DNA of 40,642 nt from contig CAILCX010000142.1 of assembly GCA_903832775.1 (NCBI GenBank), forward strand, positions 1 through 40,642. The letters run 5' to 3'. The notes beneath the pieces are model-generated. The model had not been told where the DNA came from and made no database searches. It worked only from the letters and a program-made list of their open reading frames with translations. Positions within the stretch are counted from its first letter, which is position 1, and each line of letters starts with the position of its first letter. Position numbers and translations under genes: made by a program. Below are positions 1 to 8,142 of the stretch, piece after piece. The DNA comes from an uncultured Methylobacter sp. (GTDB lineage Bacteria > Pseudomonadota > Gammaproteobacteria > Methylococcales > Methylomonadaceae).

Positions 1-1
1 A

Positions 2-358
2 GCGCTCAGTCTGATGCAGATGGATTTGGTTATCTTGGACGAATTGGGTTATCTGCCCTTTTCACAGGTCGGTGGCGCACTGCTATTCCATTTGCTATCC
101 AAACTCTACGAACGGACCAGCGTCATTATTACGACCAATTTAACGTTTTCGGAATGGAGTAGCGTGTTTATCGATGCCAAACTGACGACGGCACTATTGG
201 ATCGCCTGACTCATCATTGCCATATTATCGAAACAGGTAATGAATCATTCAGGTTCAAGCAAAGCAGTGCAACAGCCAAAGAACGGATCAAATCCAGGGA
301 ATCGTCTTTGCGTGTGTCTCCAACCTCAGATACTGCAGAGGTTGATGCAGATGAATAG
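2..358 (+). CDS. istB: IstB-like ATPase of an IS21-family element, C-terminal part (cut by window edge)
   Basis: The frame is open from the first bases of the window, so this is the 3' end of a longer gene. IstB is the AAA+ helper ATPase of IS21-family transposition and works with the IstA transposase. The visible part holds the Walker B region ([12 protein letters not shown]), the sensor-1 segment ([12 protein letters not shown]), and the IstB-typical [13 protein letters not shown] followed by the ESFRFK end. About 115 residues are visible, roughly the last half of a 240-260 residue protein. The tail after ESFRFK (Ser/Asp-rich) looks like a normal IstB C-terminus. istA should lie upstream, outside the window. 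The family is clear; whether the element is intact cannot be judged here. Confidence 0.88.
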   Translation, partial: ALSLMQMDLVILDELGYLPFSQVGGALLFHLLSKLYERTSVIITTNLTFSEWSSVFIDAKLTTALLDRLTHHCHIIETGNESFRFKQSSATAKERIKSRESSLRVSPTSDTAEVDADE

Positions 359-420
359 GATGAATCTTTCTTTATTTCAAAGTGACGGTTCAATAGCAAA
401 AGGGAGGTAAAACTAACTTA

Positions 421-570
421 GTCTGGTCGACTATTTCAATGCTGTAGAGTACGCTATACAGCAATTATCCCTGGTCAATTTTCAATCGGCACCAACAAGG
501 TTCCAGCCTAATTATCAAATAATGGGCACCTTAAAAATTTTGATGTGGGAGGGGGAATTGTTAACTGACA
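421..570. repeat. Probable right-end repeats of the IS21-type element
   Basis: Downstream of istB are two related copies of a motif: CTGGTCGACTATTTCAATG near 423-441 and CTGGTCAATTTTCAATCGG near 471-489. Each is about 20 bp. IS21-family ends are known to carry several copies of a transposase-binding repeat of this kind (ggtcaatttt..atcgg). A GGCACC word occurs at 488-493 and again near 525-530. A possible terminal TG..CA boundary is ACTGACA at 564-570, but I cannot fix the true end or a target duplication from one side only. Confidence 0.45.
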
Positions 571-572
571 CG

Positions 573-625
573 ACTTTTGTCATGCGCACTCAATAAAATG
601 ACAAAAGTGGCAGAAATGACAAAAT
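573..625. repeat. Inverted and direct copies of TTTTGTCAT
   Basis: ACTTTTGTCAT at 573-583 is perfectly inverted as ATGACAAAAGT at 598-608 with a 14-base spacer. A further direct copy, AAATGACAAAA, lies at 615-625. The inverted pair could form an 11-bp hairpin. Its position right beside the IS end repeats suggests either that the IS terminus extends to here or that this is a target-side hairpin. There is no T-run, so it is not an obvious terminator. Confidence 0.5.
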
Positions 626-799
626 ATGTAAAAAGTATCGCCTCTCTCCAACCAACTCCTTCGCGGTAAACTTAAACGTGCTTGTTCCTTATTAGATTTG
701 CCAAATACATGGCATAGCGCAAAATAACTAATAGTTAAGAGGTTTGGTTACGAGCAGTTTTGGCGAAAATATTAGATGATGTTTAATGTTAAATGTTAA

Positions 800-899
800 A
801 TGCCTAATCTTTTGTGAGTAATTATCTATAAAATCAATATCACAATAGTCATGGCATTGCCGGATTAAATCAATAATTACTCGCGAAAATGATTAGCAT
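800..899. repeat. About 100-bp imperfect palindromic element
   Basis: The left arm at 800-825 and the right arm at 873-899 are inverted copies. The inner 10 bp (GAGTAATTAT, 816-825, against ATAATTACTC, 873-882) are perfect. The outer part (ATGCCTAATC against GATTAGCAT) matches with single-base gaps. The central 47 bases are AT-rich with no reading frame. The shape is that of a small palindromic or MITE-like element, or a long hairpin in the leader of the gene that follows. The rest of 626-1068 is AT-rich with no convincing gene. Confidence 0.5.
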
Positions 900-1068
900 A
901 TTTAGGCTATTTTTGTTGAATAGGGAAAAGTGCGAAGCATTATTTTATTGAGAATAATTTAGGTCTGCCAGCCATATATTTTTTTGAAATATTGAATTGG
1001 CAAACAAATTGCATTCATTGAAAAATATAATGATAAATTCATTAAACAATGACAGAGGAAGAATTGAA

Positions 1069-2166
1069 ATGATTGCGAGAAACAAAATACCTTCGCTAAG
1101 ACTGGCAAAACATAGATACATTAAAGTTTTCCAGCTTAGAAATGATAGAAAGCGAATTGCCGCTGAAATAAATTTCTTTAGAAATACTTTATATGGAAAT
1201 TGTAGATGCTCTAATCCTACCCTTAAGAAAAACAGAATGATGACCCCGGCTCTGATTAATTGGACACTGTATACTATTAATCCCCATCAAGACAGTTTCA
1301 CGCCGCCCTATGACATGCTTGAGGTTATTGACCGATTAGACACGCTAACACCTTTATCTGATATCGGAATGAGTATTATGCAATTGGTAAATGCTCCCGC
1401 CGCAGATGTCCATAGATTAGCTGAAATTATTGATCAGGATGCTGTCTTGTCGGCACAAATAATCCGCTTGGCCGGTTCGCCTGTTTATGGTTTCTCGGGA
1501 ACGGATCTTAATGTTCGCGATTCGATTGGTGAGGTTCTGGGCTTTGATTTTGCGTGTAATTTAGCCTTTGCATTGTCTGCATTTCCATCATTAAAGATGT
1601 CTAAATACGGAGCAATTGGCACCCGCCTATATTGGATTCATGCCATTGCCAGTATGCAACTTATGCAGTTGCTGAATAAGCGATTAGCGGTATCAAACAG
1701 ATTTCATGATGCACAATTAATACAGTCAGGATTGCTACATAATATTGGACTGCCACTATTGGCGGATCAATTTCCAACAGAATTTGGCCTTTTAAATGAT
1801 CTGGTAAGTGCAAATCCAACTATGCCAGTGATAGAACTGGAAAAATTCGCCTTAGGCATTGACCATAATATTCTTGGCGCTTGGCTGATGCGGTCATGGA
1901 ACATGCCTAAATCGATTATTGATGTTGTGAATAACCACCACAACCCTCATTATCCTGGCGATAGCTATAAGCTGAATCTGTTGACTTATTTAAGTGATTG
2001 TTTATTAGGTAAGCTTGGTATCGGCTTTGCTGCACAAAAACAAACCTATTCAAATGAGCTATTAGATGACTTGGGCTTGACTGTTGAGGCACTTGAGGAA
2101 TCGATTGATAGTCTTTACGACAATCTTGAAAATATTATTATGATGGCAGAAATGATCACGGAATAA
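1069..2166 (+). CDS. HDOD-domain protein
   Basis: HDOD proteins are a catalytically degenerate branch of the HD phosphohydrolase superfamily. They act in bacterial signalling, often with cyclic-di-GMP, stress or motility circuits; a specific role cannot be assigned here. The HDOD domain spans roughly residues 80-300: LDTLTPLSDIGMSIM, then DQDAVLSAQIIRLAGSP, the GLLHNIG segment, and NHHNP near the end of the domain. No GGDEF, EAL or CheY domain is attached. The first 75 residues are basic and unassigned. I chose ATG 1069, which has AGAGGAAG 7-8 bases upstream. A TTG at 997 and an ATG at 1030 are in frame but have no ribosome site. The gene stands alone behind a long AT-rich leader containing the palindromic element. 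365 residues. Confidence 0.72.
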   Translation: MIARNKIPSLRLAKHRYIKVFQLRNDRKRIAAEINFFRNTLYGNCRCSNPTLKKNRMMTPALINWTLYTINPHQDSFTPPYDMLEVIDRLDTLTPLSDIGMSIMQLVNAPAADVHRLAEIIDQDAVLSAQIIRLAGSPVYGFSGTDLNVRDSIGEVLGFDFACNLAFALSAFPSLKMSKYGAIGTRLYWIHAIASMQLMQLLNKRLAVSNRFHDAQLIQSGLLHNIGLPLLADQFPTEFGLLNDLVSANPTMPVIELEKFALGIDHNILGAWLMRSWNMPKSIIDVVNNHHNPHYPGDSYKLNLLTYLSDCLLGKLGIGFAAQKQTYSNELLDDLGLTVEALEESIDSLYDNLENIIMMAEMITE

Positions 2167-2231
2167 TCAATCGATATATTCTGCGAAATGATGTTCAGAA
2201 CATGCCTGCCAATTACTATCAATGATGATAG

Positions 2232-2546
2232 GGCCTAGAAAAACCCTTATATCAGGGCATTCGGAGGGGGGCTATAGAGAGAATTGCCAATACATGTCTT
2301 GGCAAAGATCCACAATATTTCCTTCAGAATCCCCTTGAAATATCTTCTGAAGAAACACAAAGGCTTCAGAAGAAATACAGAAGAGAGTTGTTGTATCCCG
2401 ACCCCATCATTCGCAAGAATTACACCGTCCCATCTGATTTCAATGGCATTCAGAGATTTTCCTTTTATTCTGAATGGGCAGGCAATTTCAATTGCTCCCT
2501 GGTATTATTGGCGCTTGCAAATCGAATGCTTTTTTTAAATTACTGA
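2232..2546 (+). pseudogene. Open frame without a start codon, unknown protein remnant
   Basis: This frame stays open for 104 codons from the stop at 2229 and contains protein-like text: LEISSEETQRLQKKYRREL (amphipathic, helical) followed by PSDFNGIQRFSFYSEWAGNF. No ATG, GTG or TTG precedes the readable part, so it cannot be translated as it stands. I read it as the remnant of a gene that lost its 5' end. An overlapping frame from TTG 2284 also stays open (84 codons) but has unlikely composition. I do not recognise the family. The remaining bases up to 2682 show no gene. Confidence 0.3.
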
Positions 2547-2682
2547 AAAGAAGCTGGTGCTTTGCGGACATTTTTAATCAAGTTAACTGGCAGACCAAAT
2601 AAAATGGAGTTGGTCAATTACTCATCCCGTTTTATGGTTGGCTTACGGCAACTTACTTTTTCAATTTCTGGGAAACTTCAGT

Positions 2683-3528
2683 TTATTTTATAACCCGCAA
2701 TAAATTGCCGCAAAATAGCTCCTTACCCGTTGTAGACGGGATCCAAAGTTGTTTTATTTCTATTTGATCTTTTAAAAAATGCGCTTCGGTAGCTTGGCTT
2801 AAATCAGTAAGGTCTATTTTGGGCGAGTAGGTGTTTAGCACTAAAAAAGCTCCAGGGTTCATTAAACCGTGAGCGGTTTCCAGCAAACTGGATAAGTGAT
2901 TTTCCAGTTTCCATTTTTCACCTTTCGCACCCAAACCCCAAGCGGGTGGATCCATGATAATGCCATCGTAAAGCTTGCCGCGTTTTAATTCGCGTTGGGC
3001 AAATTTTAACGCATCTTCAAGTACCCATTTGATGTCGGAAAGAGCGCTACGTTCTCTGTTTTCGTTGGCCCAGGTTAGCATTTGTTTGACTGAATCAACA
3101 TGGACAACATCTCCTCCGGCTTGGCAGGCTACTAGTGATGCAGCACCTGTGTAGGCAAATAAATTTATTATTTTTTGACCTGTACTAATCCGCTCTTTGA
3201 TGAAACACCAGTTTGCCTGTTGCTCAGGAAACAAACCGACGTGTTTAAATTTGGTTAGTTTCAAGCCGAAAATTAAATTTTGATAGGAAATGCTCCAGCA
3301 CTCCGGAGCATTTGGCTTGATGTTTATCCAGCAACCTTGCGTTGAAGATTTTTCTTTAAACTCCCAATGTGCTAAGTCTTGCCATTTGCTGGTAGGCCAA
3401 CCCGGTTTGAAATCGGCTTGAAGCTCAGGTCGAATGGTAAGGATGTTGCCCCAGCGTTCCAGTTTCTTGCCATTGCCTGCATCTAGAAGTTCATAATCAG
3501 GCCAAGGTAATCCATATACTCGCATCAT
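2683..3528 (-). CDS. Class I SAM-dependent methyltransferase, RlmI/RlmK-like
   Basis: 281 residues. The Rossmann methyltransferase core occupies roughly residues 110-280. Motif I is INLFAYTGAASLVACQAGG, followed by an acidic end of strand 2 (VVHVDS). The catalytic or substrate motif is MDPPAWG near residue 193. This DPPxxG form and the preceding layout match the COG1092 family, whose known members methylate 23S rRNA cytosine or guanine. Here the N-terminal PUA domain of RlmI is absent, replaced by an about 100-residue beta-rich region (LERWGNILTIRPELQ). The substrate cannot be assigned. It is the last gene of the minus-strand efflux operon, 46 bases after the PII-like gene. Two adjacent ATGs are possible starts. 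Either a bona fide rRNA methyltransferase or a relative with another substrate. Confidence 0.75.
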   Translation of the reverse strand: MMRVYGLPWPDYELLDAGNGKKLERWGNILTIRPELQADFKPGWPTSKWQDLAHWEFKEKSSTQGCWINIKPNAPECWSISYQNLIFGLKLTKFKHVGLFPEQQANWCFIKERISTGQKIINLFAYTGAASLVACQAGGDVVHVDSVKQMLTWANENRERSALSDIKWVLEDALKFAQRELKRGKLYDGIIMDPPAWGLGAKGEKWKLENHLSSLLETAHGLMNPGAFLVLNTYSPKIDLTDLSQATEAHFLKDQIEIKQLWIPSTTGKELFCGNLLRVIK

Positions 3529-3574
3529 TCGTTTATAGTTGATGATTAATAAAATATTTTAAGTCAGGCGACAT

Positions 3575-3901
3575 CTACGCAAGATTACTGCCGCGTTCTC
3601 CTGTACTGATAACAGCACCTTCATCAACATTAATGATATAGACTTTTCCTGCTCCGTGTTGATGAGTATTTGCGATAGTCATGATTGCATTGAAAATACT
3701 GTCCACCAGCTCATCTTGTGCAAAAATTTCGATACGTTTTTTTGGCATAAACGGTGTGTAATTCTGTTGATCGACTACTTTTTCACGGCCAAAGCCTTCG
3801 CAATCAGAGACACTCATGCCAGGAAAATGAGGGATTTCGAGTAATGTCTGTGTCAGTTTGGACAGCATAAAAGGCTGAATATAAGCTCGAATTTCTTTCA
3901 T
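3575..3901 (-). CDS. PII-like signalling protein linked to the metal efflux pump
   Basis: 108 residues, the usual length of a PII protein. It begins MKEIRAYIQPFMLSKLTQ, the typical beta1-alpha1 of GlnB/GlnK. It continues with MSVSDCEGFGRE, the strand KKRIEIFAQDE after the T-loop, GAGKVYIINVDEGAVI (B-loop region) and STGERG (C-loop). The T-loop is short and lacks the uridylylated tyrosine of GlnB, so control by GlnD is unlikely. A subgroup of PII proteins encoded next to CzcCBA/CusABC genes has been described (PII-NG); this gene fits it by sequence and position. It starts 9 bases after the stop of the RND pump gene and is probably cotranscribed. Inferred role: sensing a small ligand or metal and modulating the pump. 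Confidence 0.85.
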   Translation of the reverse strand: MKEIRAYIQPFMLSKLTQTLLEIPHFPGMSVSDCEGFGREKVVDQQNYTPFMPKKRIEIFAQDELVDSIFNAIMTIANTHQHGAGKVYIINVDEGAVISTGERGSNLA

Positions 3902-3910
3902 GACAATGCC

Positions 3911-6900
3911 TCAGGTTTCGTGTTGTTCTTCAAAATGACGGTAAAGTGCCGGTAGCATCGTTAAGGTTAATAATGTTGCTGTTATAAGTCCACCAATAAT
4001 AACCACAGCGAAAGGTTTTGCTGTTTCGGATCCTACGCTGGTCGAAATGGCTGCCGGTATCAATCCCAATATCGCCATCAATGCTGTCATTACTACAGGA
4101 CGTAAACGGCTAACGGAACCTTGCAAAATAGCTTCCTGTAACGGTACACCTTCACGCCTTAGGTGATTTATTTGTGTCAAGAGAATAACACCGTTTTGAA
4201 CGGCAATGCCAAATAAGGCAATAAAACCAACCGCAGCCGATACGCTTAAATGAATACCTGTCACCAATAAGGCTACTAAGCCGCCAATCATCGCAAAAGG
4301 TACATTCATAACGATCAATGTTGCGCTTTTTAATGATTGGAAGGCCCAGAATAATAAGATAAAAATCAGAACTAAGCTGATCGGAACAATAAATGCCAAG
4401 CGTTTCATTGCACGTTGCTGGCTTTCAAATTGGCCGCTCCAGACAACTCGGTATCCAGGTTCCAACACTATTTGTTCAGACACTTTCTGCTGCGCTTCGG
4501 CCACAAAACTACCTTGGTCACGACCTATTAGATTACATTTGATTGCGATTCTGCGCATGTTATCTTCACGGCTGATACGCGATGCTCCTTGGTTGATTTT
4601 AATCTCAGACAATTCAGCCAACGGAATGCGACTGCCATCTGGCGCTAACACAGTAATATCCTCAATCGCTCCGACCGAGTCCCGAGCCGCACCGGTTAAC
4701 CGAACAGTAATATCAAATCGGCGTTCACCTTCCAGCATTTGTGTTGCGGTTTTGCCGCCCACTGCCATGGAAATCACACTTTCCACATCATCAACATCAA
4801 TGCCGTAACGGGCGGTTTTAAATCGATCAATTGCTATCACCATCTGCGCCAAGCCTGATTGCTGCTCGGCGGCCACATCGGTTGAACCTTCAATAGAGCG
4901 TAAAATTCGGGTAATTTGATTGGCTTTTTCCTGAAGGACTTTAAGGTCTTCTCCAAAGATTTTGATCGCAATTTCACCTTTGACGCCAGAAATAGCTTCT
5001 TCCACGTTATCCTGAATTACCTGTGAAAAATTGAACTGTAAACCCGGATAAACCGCCAGGCGTTTTTGCATGGCTTCTACCAGTTTATCCTTGTTTTTAT
5101 AATGCCAGGTTTCCTTGGGTTTGAGATCAATGAGGATTTCAAGATTATTAAAGCCTTTGGGATCGGTGCCATCCTCGGGTCTTCCCAGTTGGGTTAGTAT
5201 CGATTTGGCTTCGCTAAATTCGCGTAAACGGCCCCTGATATCTTGTTCCAGTACTTTGGCCTTTGCCAAAGATACAGGTGTTGGCAAGGTAATGGTTAAC
5301 CAGATATTTCCCTCATCAAGCTTGGGCATAAACTCAGTGCCGATTAATAAGGTAGTGCCCAGCGATAATGCCAGTGACAAACCTGCTGAAATGAATAGTT
5401 TACGAGGGTGGCGCAGCACCGCTTCCAATATGATGCGGTAATATTTTTCCATGCCGTCGACAAGTGGATTGTGCGACTCAATTAGACGCGGCCCAATCAG
5501 GTAGCTCAACAATACTGGTACTAACGTTAAGCTGATAATCAAGGAACCTAACAGTGCAAAACTCAGTGTAAAGGCCATCGGTGAAAATATTTTGGCTTCA
5601 ACCCGTTGAAAAGTAAAAATGGGTAAAAAAGCAATAATGATGATAGCTTTAGAAAATAAGATAGGCCGGGCCAGATCCACCGCTGTCATCAGCATGGATT
5701 GACGCATATGCGCTACACTGGCTTTCTGGCTCATCTCTAAAGTCACTTTAACCATGATGGCTTCGACCAAGACTACGGCGCTGTCGACGATAATTCCAAA
5801 ATCAATCGCGCCTAGTGAAATCAGGTTGGCGGAAACATGTTCGGCATCAATCAAAATAAAAGCAAATAACAGTGATAACGGAATAACAGTGATAACAACG
5901 GCCGAAGCTAGGGCACGGCGCAGAAAAATGACAAGAATGGCTAAAATCAGGGCGGCGCCTTCGAGCATATTGTGCTCAACAGTATGGACAGTATGCTGTA
6001 CAAGTTCAGTACGATCGTAAATTGGAACTATCTTGACTCCGGGCGGCAAGGCGTGGCCATTAAGACCTTCAATTTTTTCTTTTACGCCTTGTAACACGTC
6101 AATTGCATCGCGGCCTTTAATCAGTAAAACGACGCCTTCAACCACATCATCACGCTCATTGTAGCCAACGATGCCATTACGTGGCTGCGGACCGATAACG
6201 ACATTTGCAATATTTTTAACCAGTATCGGTACACCATCCTGGCTGGAAATGACAATATTACCTATTTCGTCAGCAGACTTTAATAAACCCGCACCACGAA
6301 CGACTAAAGCCTCATAGCCGTGCTCAATATAACCACCGCCCGTATTGGCATTATTTGACGCAACTGATTGATAAACATCAGGTAGCGTTAATTTATAATC
6401 TCTTAATTTATCCGGATCAACTTCAATCTGGTATTGCTTTACACCCCCACCAAAAGCGACCACGTCAGCCACGCCCTGAACCGAGCGTAAAGTGCGTTCA
6501 ATAACCCAATCTTGTATGGCTCGTTGCTCAACCAGCGGGTAAGTTGGTGCTTCAATGCGATAGCGATAAATTTCACCAACACCGGTTGATAAAGGTCCCA
6601 GTACCGGACTGACTGAACTCGGCAAACTGACAGCACGTAATCGTTCTAGTACCTGCTGCCGTGAAAAATAATCTTCGGCGTCATCATCGAAAGTGAGCGT
6701 TACAACAGATAGCCCGAAAATGGACACTGAGCGCATATTTATCAAATGCGGCAAGCCATTCATCTCCTTCTCGATTGGCAAACTAATCAGCTTTTCGACT
6801 TCCTCAGGAGCTTGGCCCGGATATTGGGTCACAACTTGAACAAAAACATTCTGGACATCTGGAAAAGCTTGTACCGGCAGACGTTCAAAAGAAATAACAC

Positions 6901-6979
6901 CAACTACCGCCAGTAGCACTGATGCGCCAATAATTAACAGGCGTTGCTGTAAACAAAACGCGATGATTTTATGAATCAT
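3911..6979 (-). CDS. czcA: CzcA-type heavy-metal efflux RND transporter
   Basis: Inner-membrane proton/substrate antiporter of a tripartite pump that expels divalent metal cations from periplasm or cytoplasm. 1022 residues, normal for the family. TM1 is at about 12-30. The first large periplasmic loop starts with RLPVQAFPDVQNVFVQV. The TM4 proton-relay motif is IDFGIIVDSAVVLVEA near residue 390. The two halves repeat the RND fold, with a second membrane bundle from about 870. The DFGxxVD form of the relay is that of Co/Zn/Cd/Ni exporters (HME-RND) rather than the monovalent CusA type, so I favour a divalent substrate; the exact metal is not readable. The usual VDGAVV has Ser for Gly and the usual VEN ends in VEA. 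Its ATG overlaps the stop of the adaptor gene by 4 bp. Confidence 0.93.
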   Translation of the reverse strand: MIHKIIAFCLQQRLLIIGASVLLAVVGVISFERLPVQAFPDVQNVFVQVVTQYPGQAPEEVEKLISLPIEKEMNGLPHLINMRSVSIFGLSVVTLTFDDDAEDYFSRQQVLERLRAVSLPSSVSPVLGPLSTGVGEIYRYRIEAPTYPLVEQRAIQDWVIERTLRSVQGVADVVAFGGGVKQYQIEVDPDKLRDYKLTLPDVYQSVASNNANTGGGYIEHGYEALVVRGAGLLKSADEIGNIVISSQDGVPILVKNIANVVIGPQPRNGIVGYNERDDVVEGVVLLIKGRDAIDVLQGVKEKIEGLNGHALPPGVKIVPIYDRTELVQHTVHTVEHNMLEGAALILAILVIFLRRALASAVVITVIPLSLLFAFILIDAEHVSANLISLGAIDFGIIVDSAVVLVEAIMVKVTLEMSQKASVAHMRQSMLMTAVDLARPILFSKAIIIIAFLPIFTFQRVEAKIFSPMAFTLSFALLGSLIISLTLVPVLLSYLIGPRLIESHNPLVDGMEKYYRIILEAVLRHPRKLFISAGLSLALSLGTTLLIGTEFMPKLDEGNIWLTITLPTPVSLAKAKVLEQDIRGRLREFSEAKSILTQLGRPEDGTDPKGFNNLEILIDLKPKETWHYKNKDKLVEAMQKRLAVYPGLQFNFSQVIQDNVEEAISGVKGEIAIKIFGEDLKVLQEKANQITRILRSIEGSTDVAAEQQSGLAQMVIAIDRFKTARYGIDVDDVESVISMAVGGKTATQMLEGERRFDITVRLTGAARDSVGAIEDITVLAPDGSRIPLAELSEIKINQGASRISREDNMRRIAIKCNLIGRDQGSFVAEAQQKVSEQIVLEPGYRVVWSGQFESQQRAMKRLAFIVPISLVLIFILLFWAFQSLKSATLIVMNVPFAMIGGLVALLVTGIHLSVSAAVGFIALFGIAVQNGVILLTQINHLRREGVPLQEAILQGSVSRLRPVVMTALMAILGLIPAAISTSVGSETAKPFAVVIIGGLITATLLTLTMLPALYRHFEEQHET

Positions 6980-8142
6980 GGCTGGCTTTCTCCGCCTTTT
7001 TGTTCGTCCTGTTCAGCATCTTCCTCAGTTCGTAACAGTAATGCGCCATCAATTACCAGGCGCTCTTCAGGCTTCAAGCCTTCAAGAATAACGGCTCTAT
7101 CCTTAAGACGTAAACCAGCTTTGACAGGTCTTTTTTGGTAATGTCCATCACCAATCGCCACGAATAACCAGTCTGATTCATCTTCGGTGAATAGCGCGGT
7201 TAAAGGAACAACTACGGCTTGATCATTGGGTTCGCTTTGCACTTCAGTGGCTGCGTACATGGCAGGCAGAAGGCGGTTATCCGGATTAGGTAAAATGCAA
7301 CGTACTTTAACGGTACGCGTCGCATCTTCGACCACCTGACTTATATAGCTGACGGTTGCGGCAAATATCTCGGCTGGATAAGCTGGCACACGCACAAGAA
7401 CTTTGGCGCCTACATGAATTAAACCGATATCTTTCTCAAAAACAGACATTTGCACCCATAAATTGCTTAGGTCCGATATAACAAATAGTGGCATTATCAA
7501 GTCTGATCTGACTTCCATGCCAGGATTGATATTACGTTCGGTAATCACGCCGGCGATGGGTGAATGCAGGGAAAATCGATTGTCTGTGCGTCCGGTCGGG
7601 GCGCCAAGATTAACTAGCTTGAGTCTTGCTCTTTCGGCCTCACTTCTGGCATGAGTCAGGTTGTCTTGTGCCTGTTCCTGATCTTTACGTGGTGTTATGC
7701 CATTGTCATAAAGCTCCTGCATGCGTTGGAAAGCGCGATCGGCCAAATTCAAATCGGCCAAAGCATCGGCATAATCTGATTGGGCTTGCCCCAGCTCGGG
7801 GCTATCCAGTTGGGCAAGCGCGTCGCCAATATTGACATGTGCGCCCAGTGCGGCGATAGCTCCTGTCACCCGTCCGGCAATAGGTGACGAAACACGCGCT
7901 GTCCAAGCTTCATCATAAGTGAGGGTTGCTGTTACCGGATCCATCAAGGGGCGGCGGACCAAATCAACAATAGCTTCTTTAATATAAGCACGCTTGGGAG
8001 AATTCTGGCTCAGTATCACTTCATTTTTGGATAGCGTCACGACTGGCTTTTGAGGTTCTTTACTTTCCTTCTGGCAAGCCAGTAATGAGAGCCCCAAAAC
8101 TAGAGTGATCAGCCTGGTTTGCTTGAAAAACTGTGTGTTCAT
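6976..8142 (-). CDS. czcB: CzcB-type periplasmic adaptor lipoprotein of the RND pump
   Basis: Membrane-fusion protein linking the RND pump to the outer-membrane channel. I start at the ATG at 8142. It overlaps the upstream stop as ATGA and gives a clean lipoprotein signal ending LGLSLLAC (Cys23). The in-frame ATG at 8184 would bury the signal behind 14 extra residues inside the upstream gene. In order: a barrel-sandwich half (VSSPIAGRVTGAIAALG), an alpha-helical hairpin (about 115-180, rich in Gln/Ala/Arg), the second lipoyl half (FSLHSPIAGVITERNINPG), a beta-barrel domain, and an acidic tail (RTEEDAEQDEQ). No His-rich metal-binding N-terminus is present. 388 residues. Family and complex membership are secure. 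Confidence 0.9.
   Translation of the reverse strand: MNTQFFKQTRLITLVLGLSLLACQKESKEPQKPVVTLSKNEVILSQNSPKRAYIKEAIVDLVRRPLMDPVTATLTYDEAWTARVSSPIAGRVTGAIAALGAHVNIGDALAQLDSPELGQAQSDYADALADLNLADRAFQRMQELYDNGITPRKDQEQAQDNLTHARSEAERARLKLVNLGAPTGRTDNRFSLHSPIAGVITERNINPGMEVRSDLIMPLFVISDLSNLWVQMSVFEKDIGLIHVGAKVLVRVPAYPAEIFAATVSYISQVVEDATRTVKVRCILPNPDNRLLPAMYAATEVQSEPNDQAVVVPLTALFTEDESDWLFVAIGDGHYQKRPVKAGLRLKDRAVILEGLKPEERLVIDGALLLRTEEDAEQDEQKGGESQP

Noticed and set aside
4539-6020. Plus-strand frames opposite czcA
   Set aside because: Antisense shadows of the RND transporter, with no ribosome sites and no domains.
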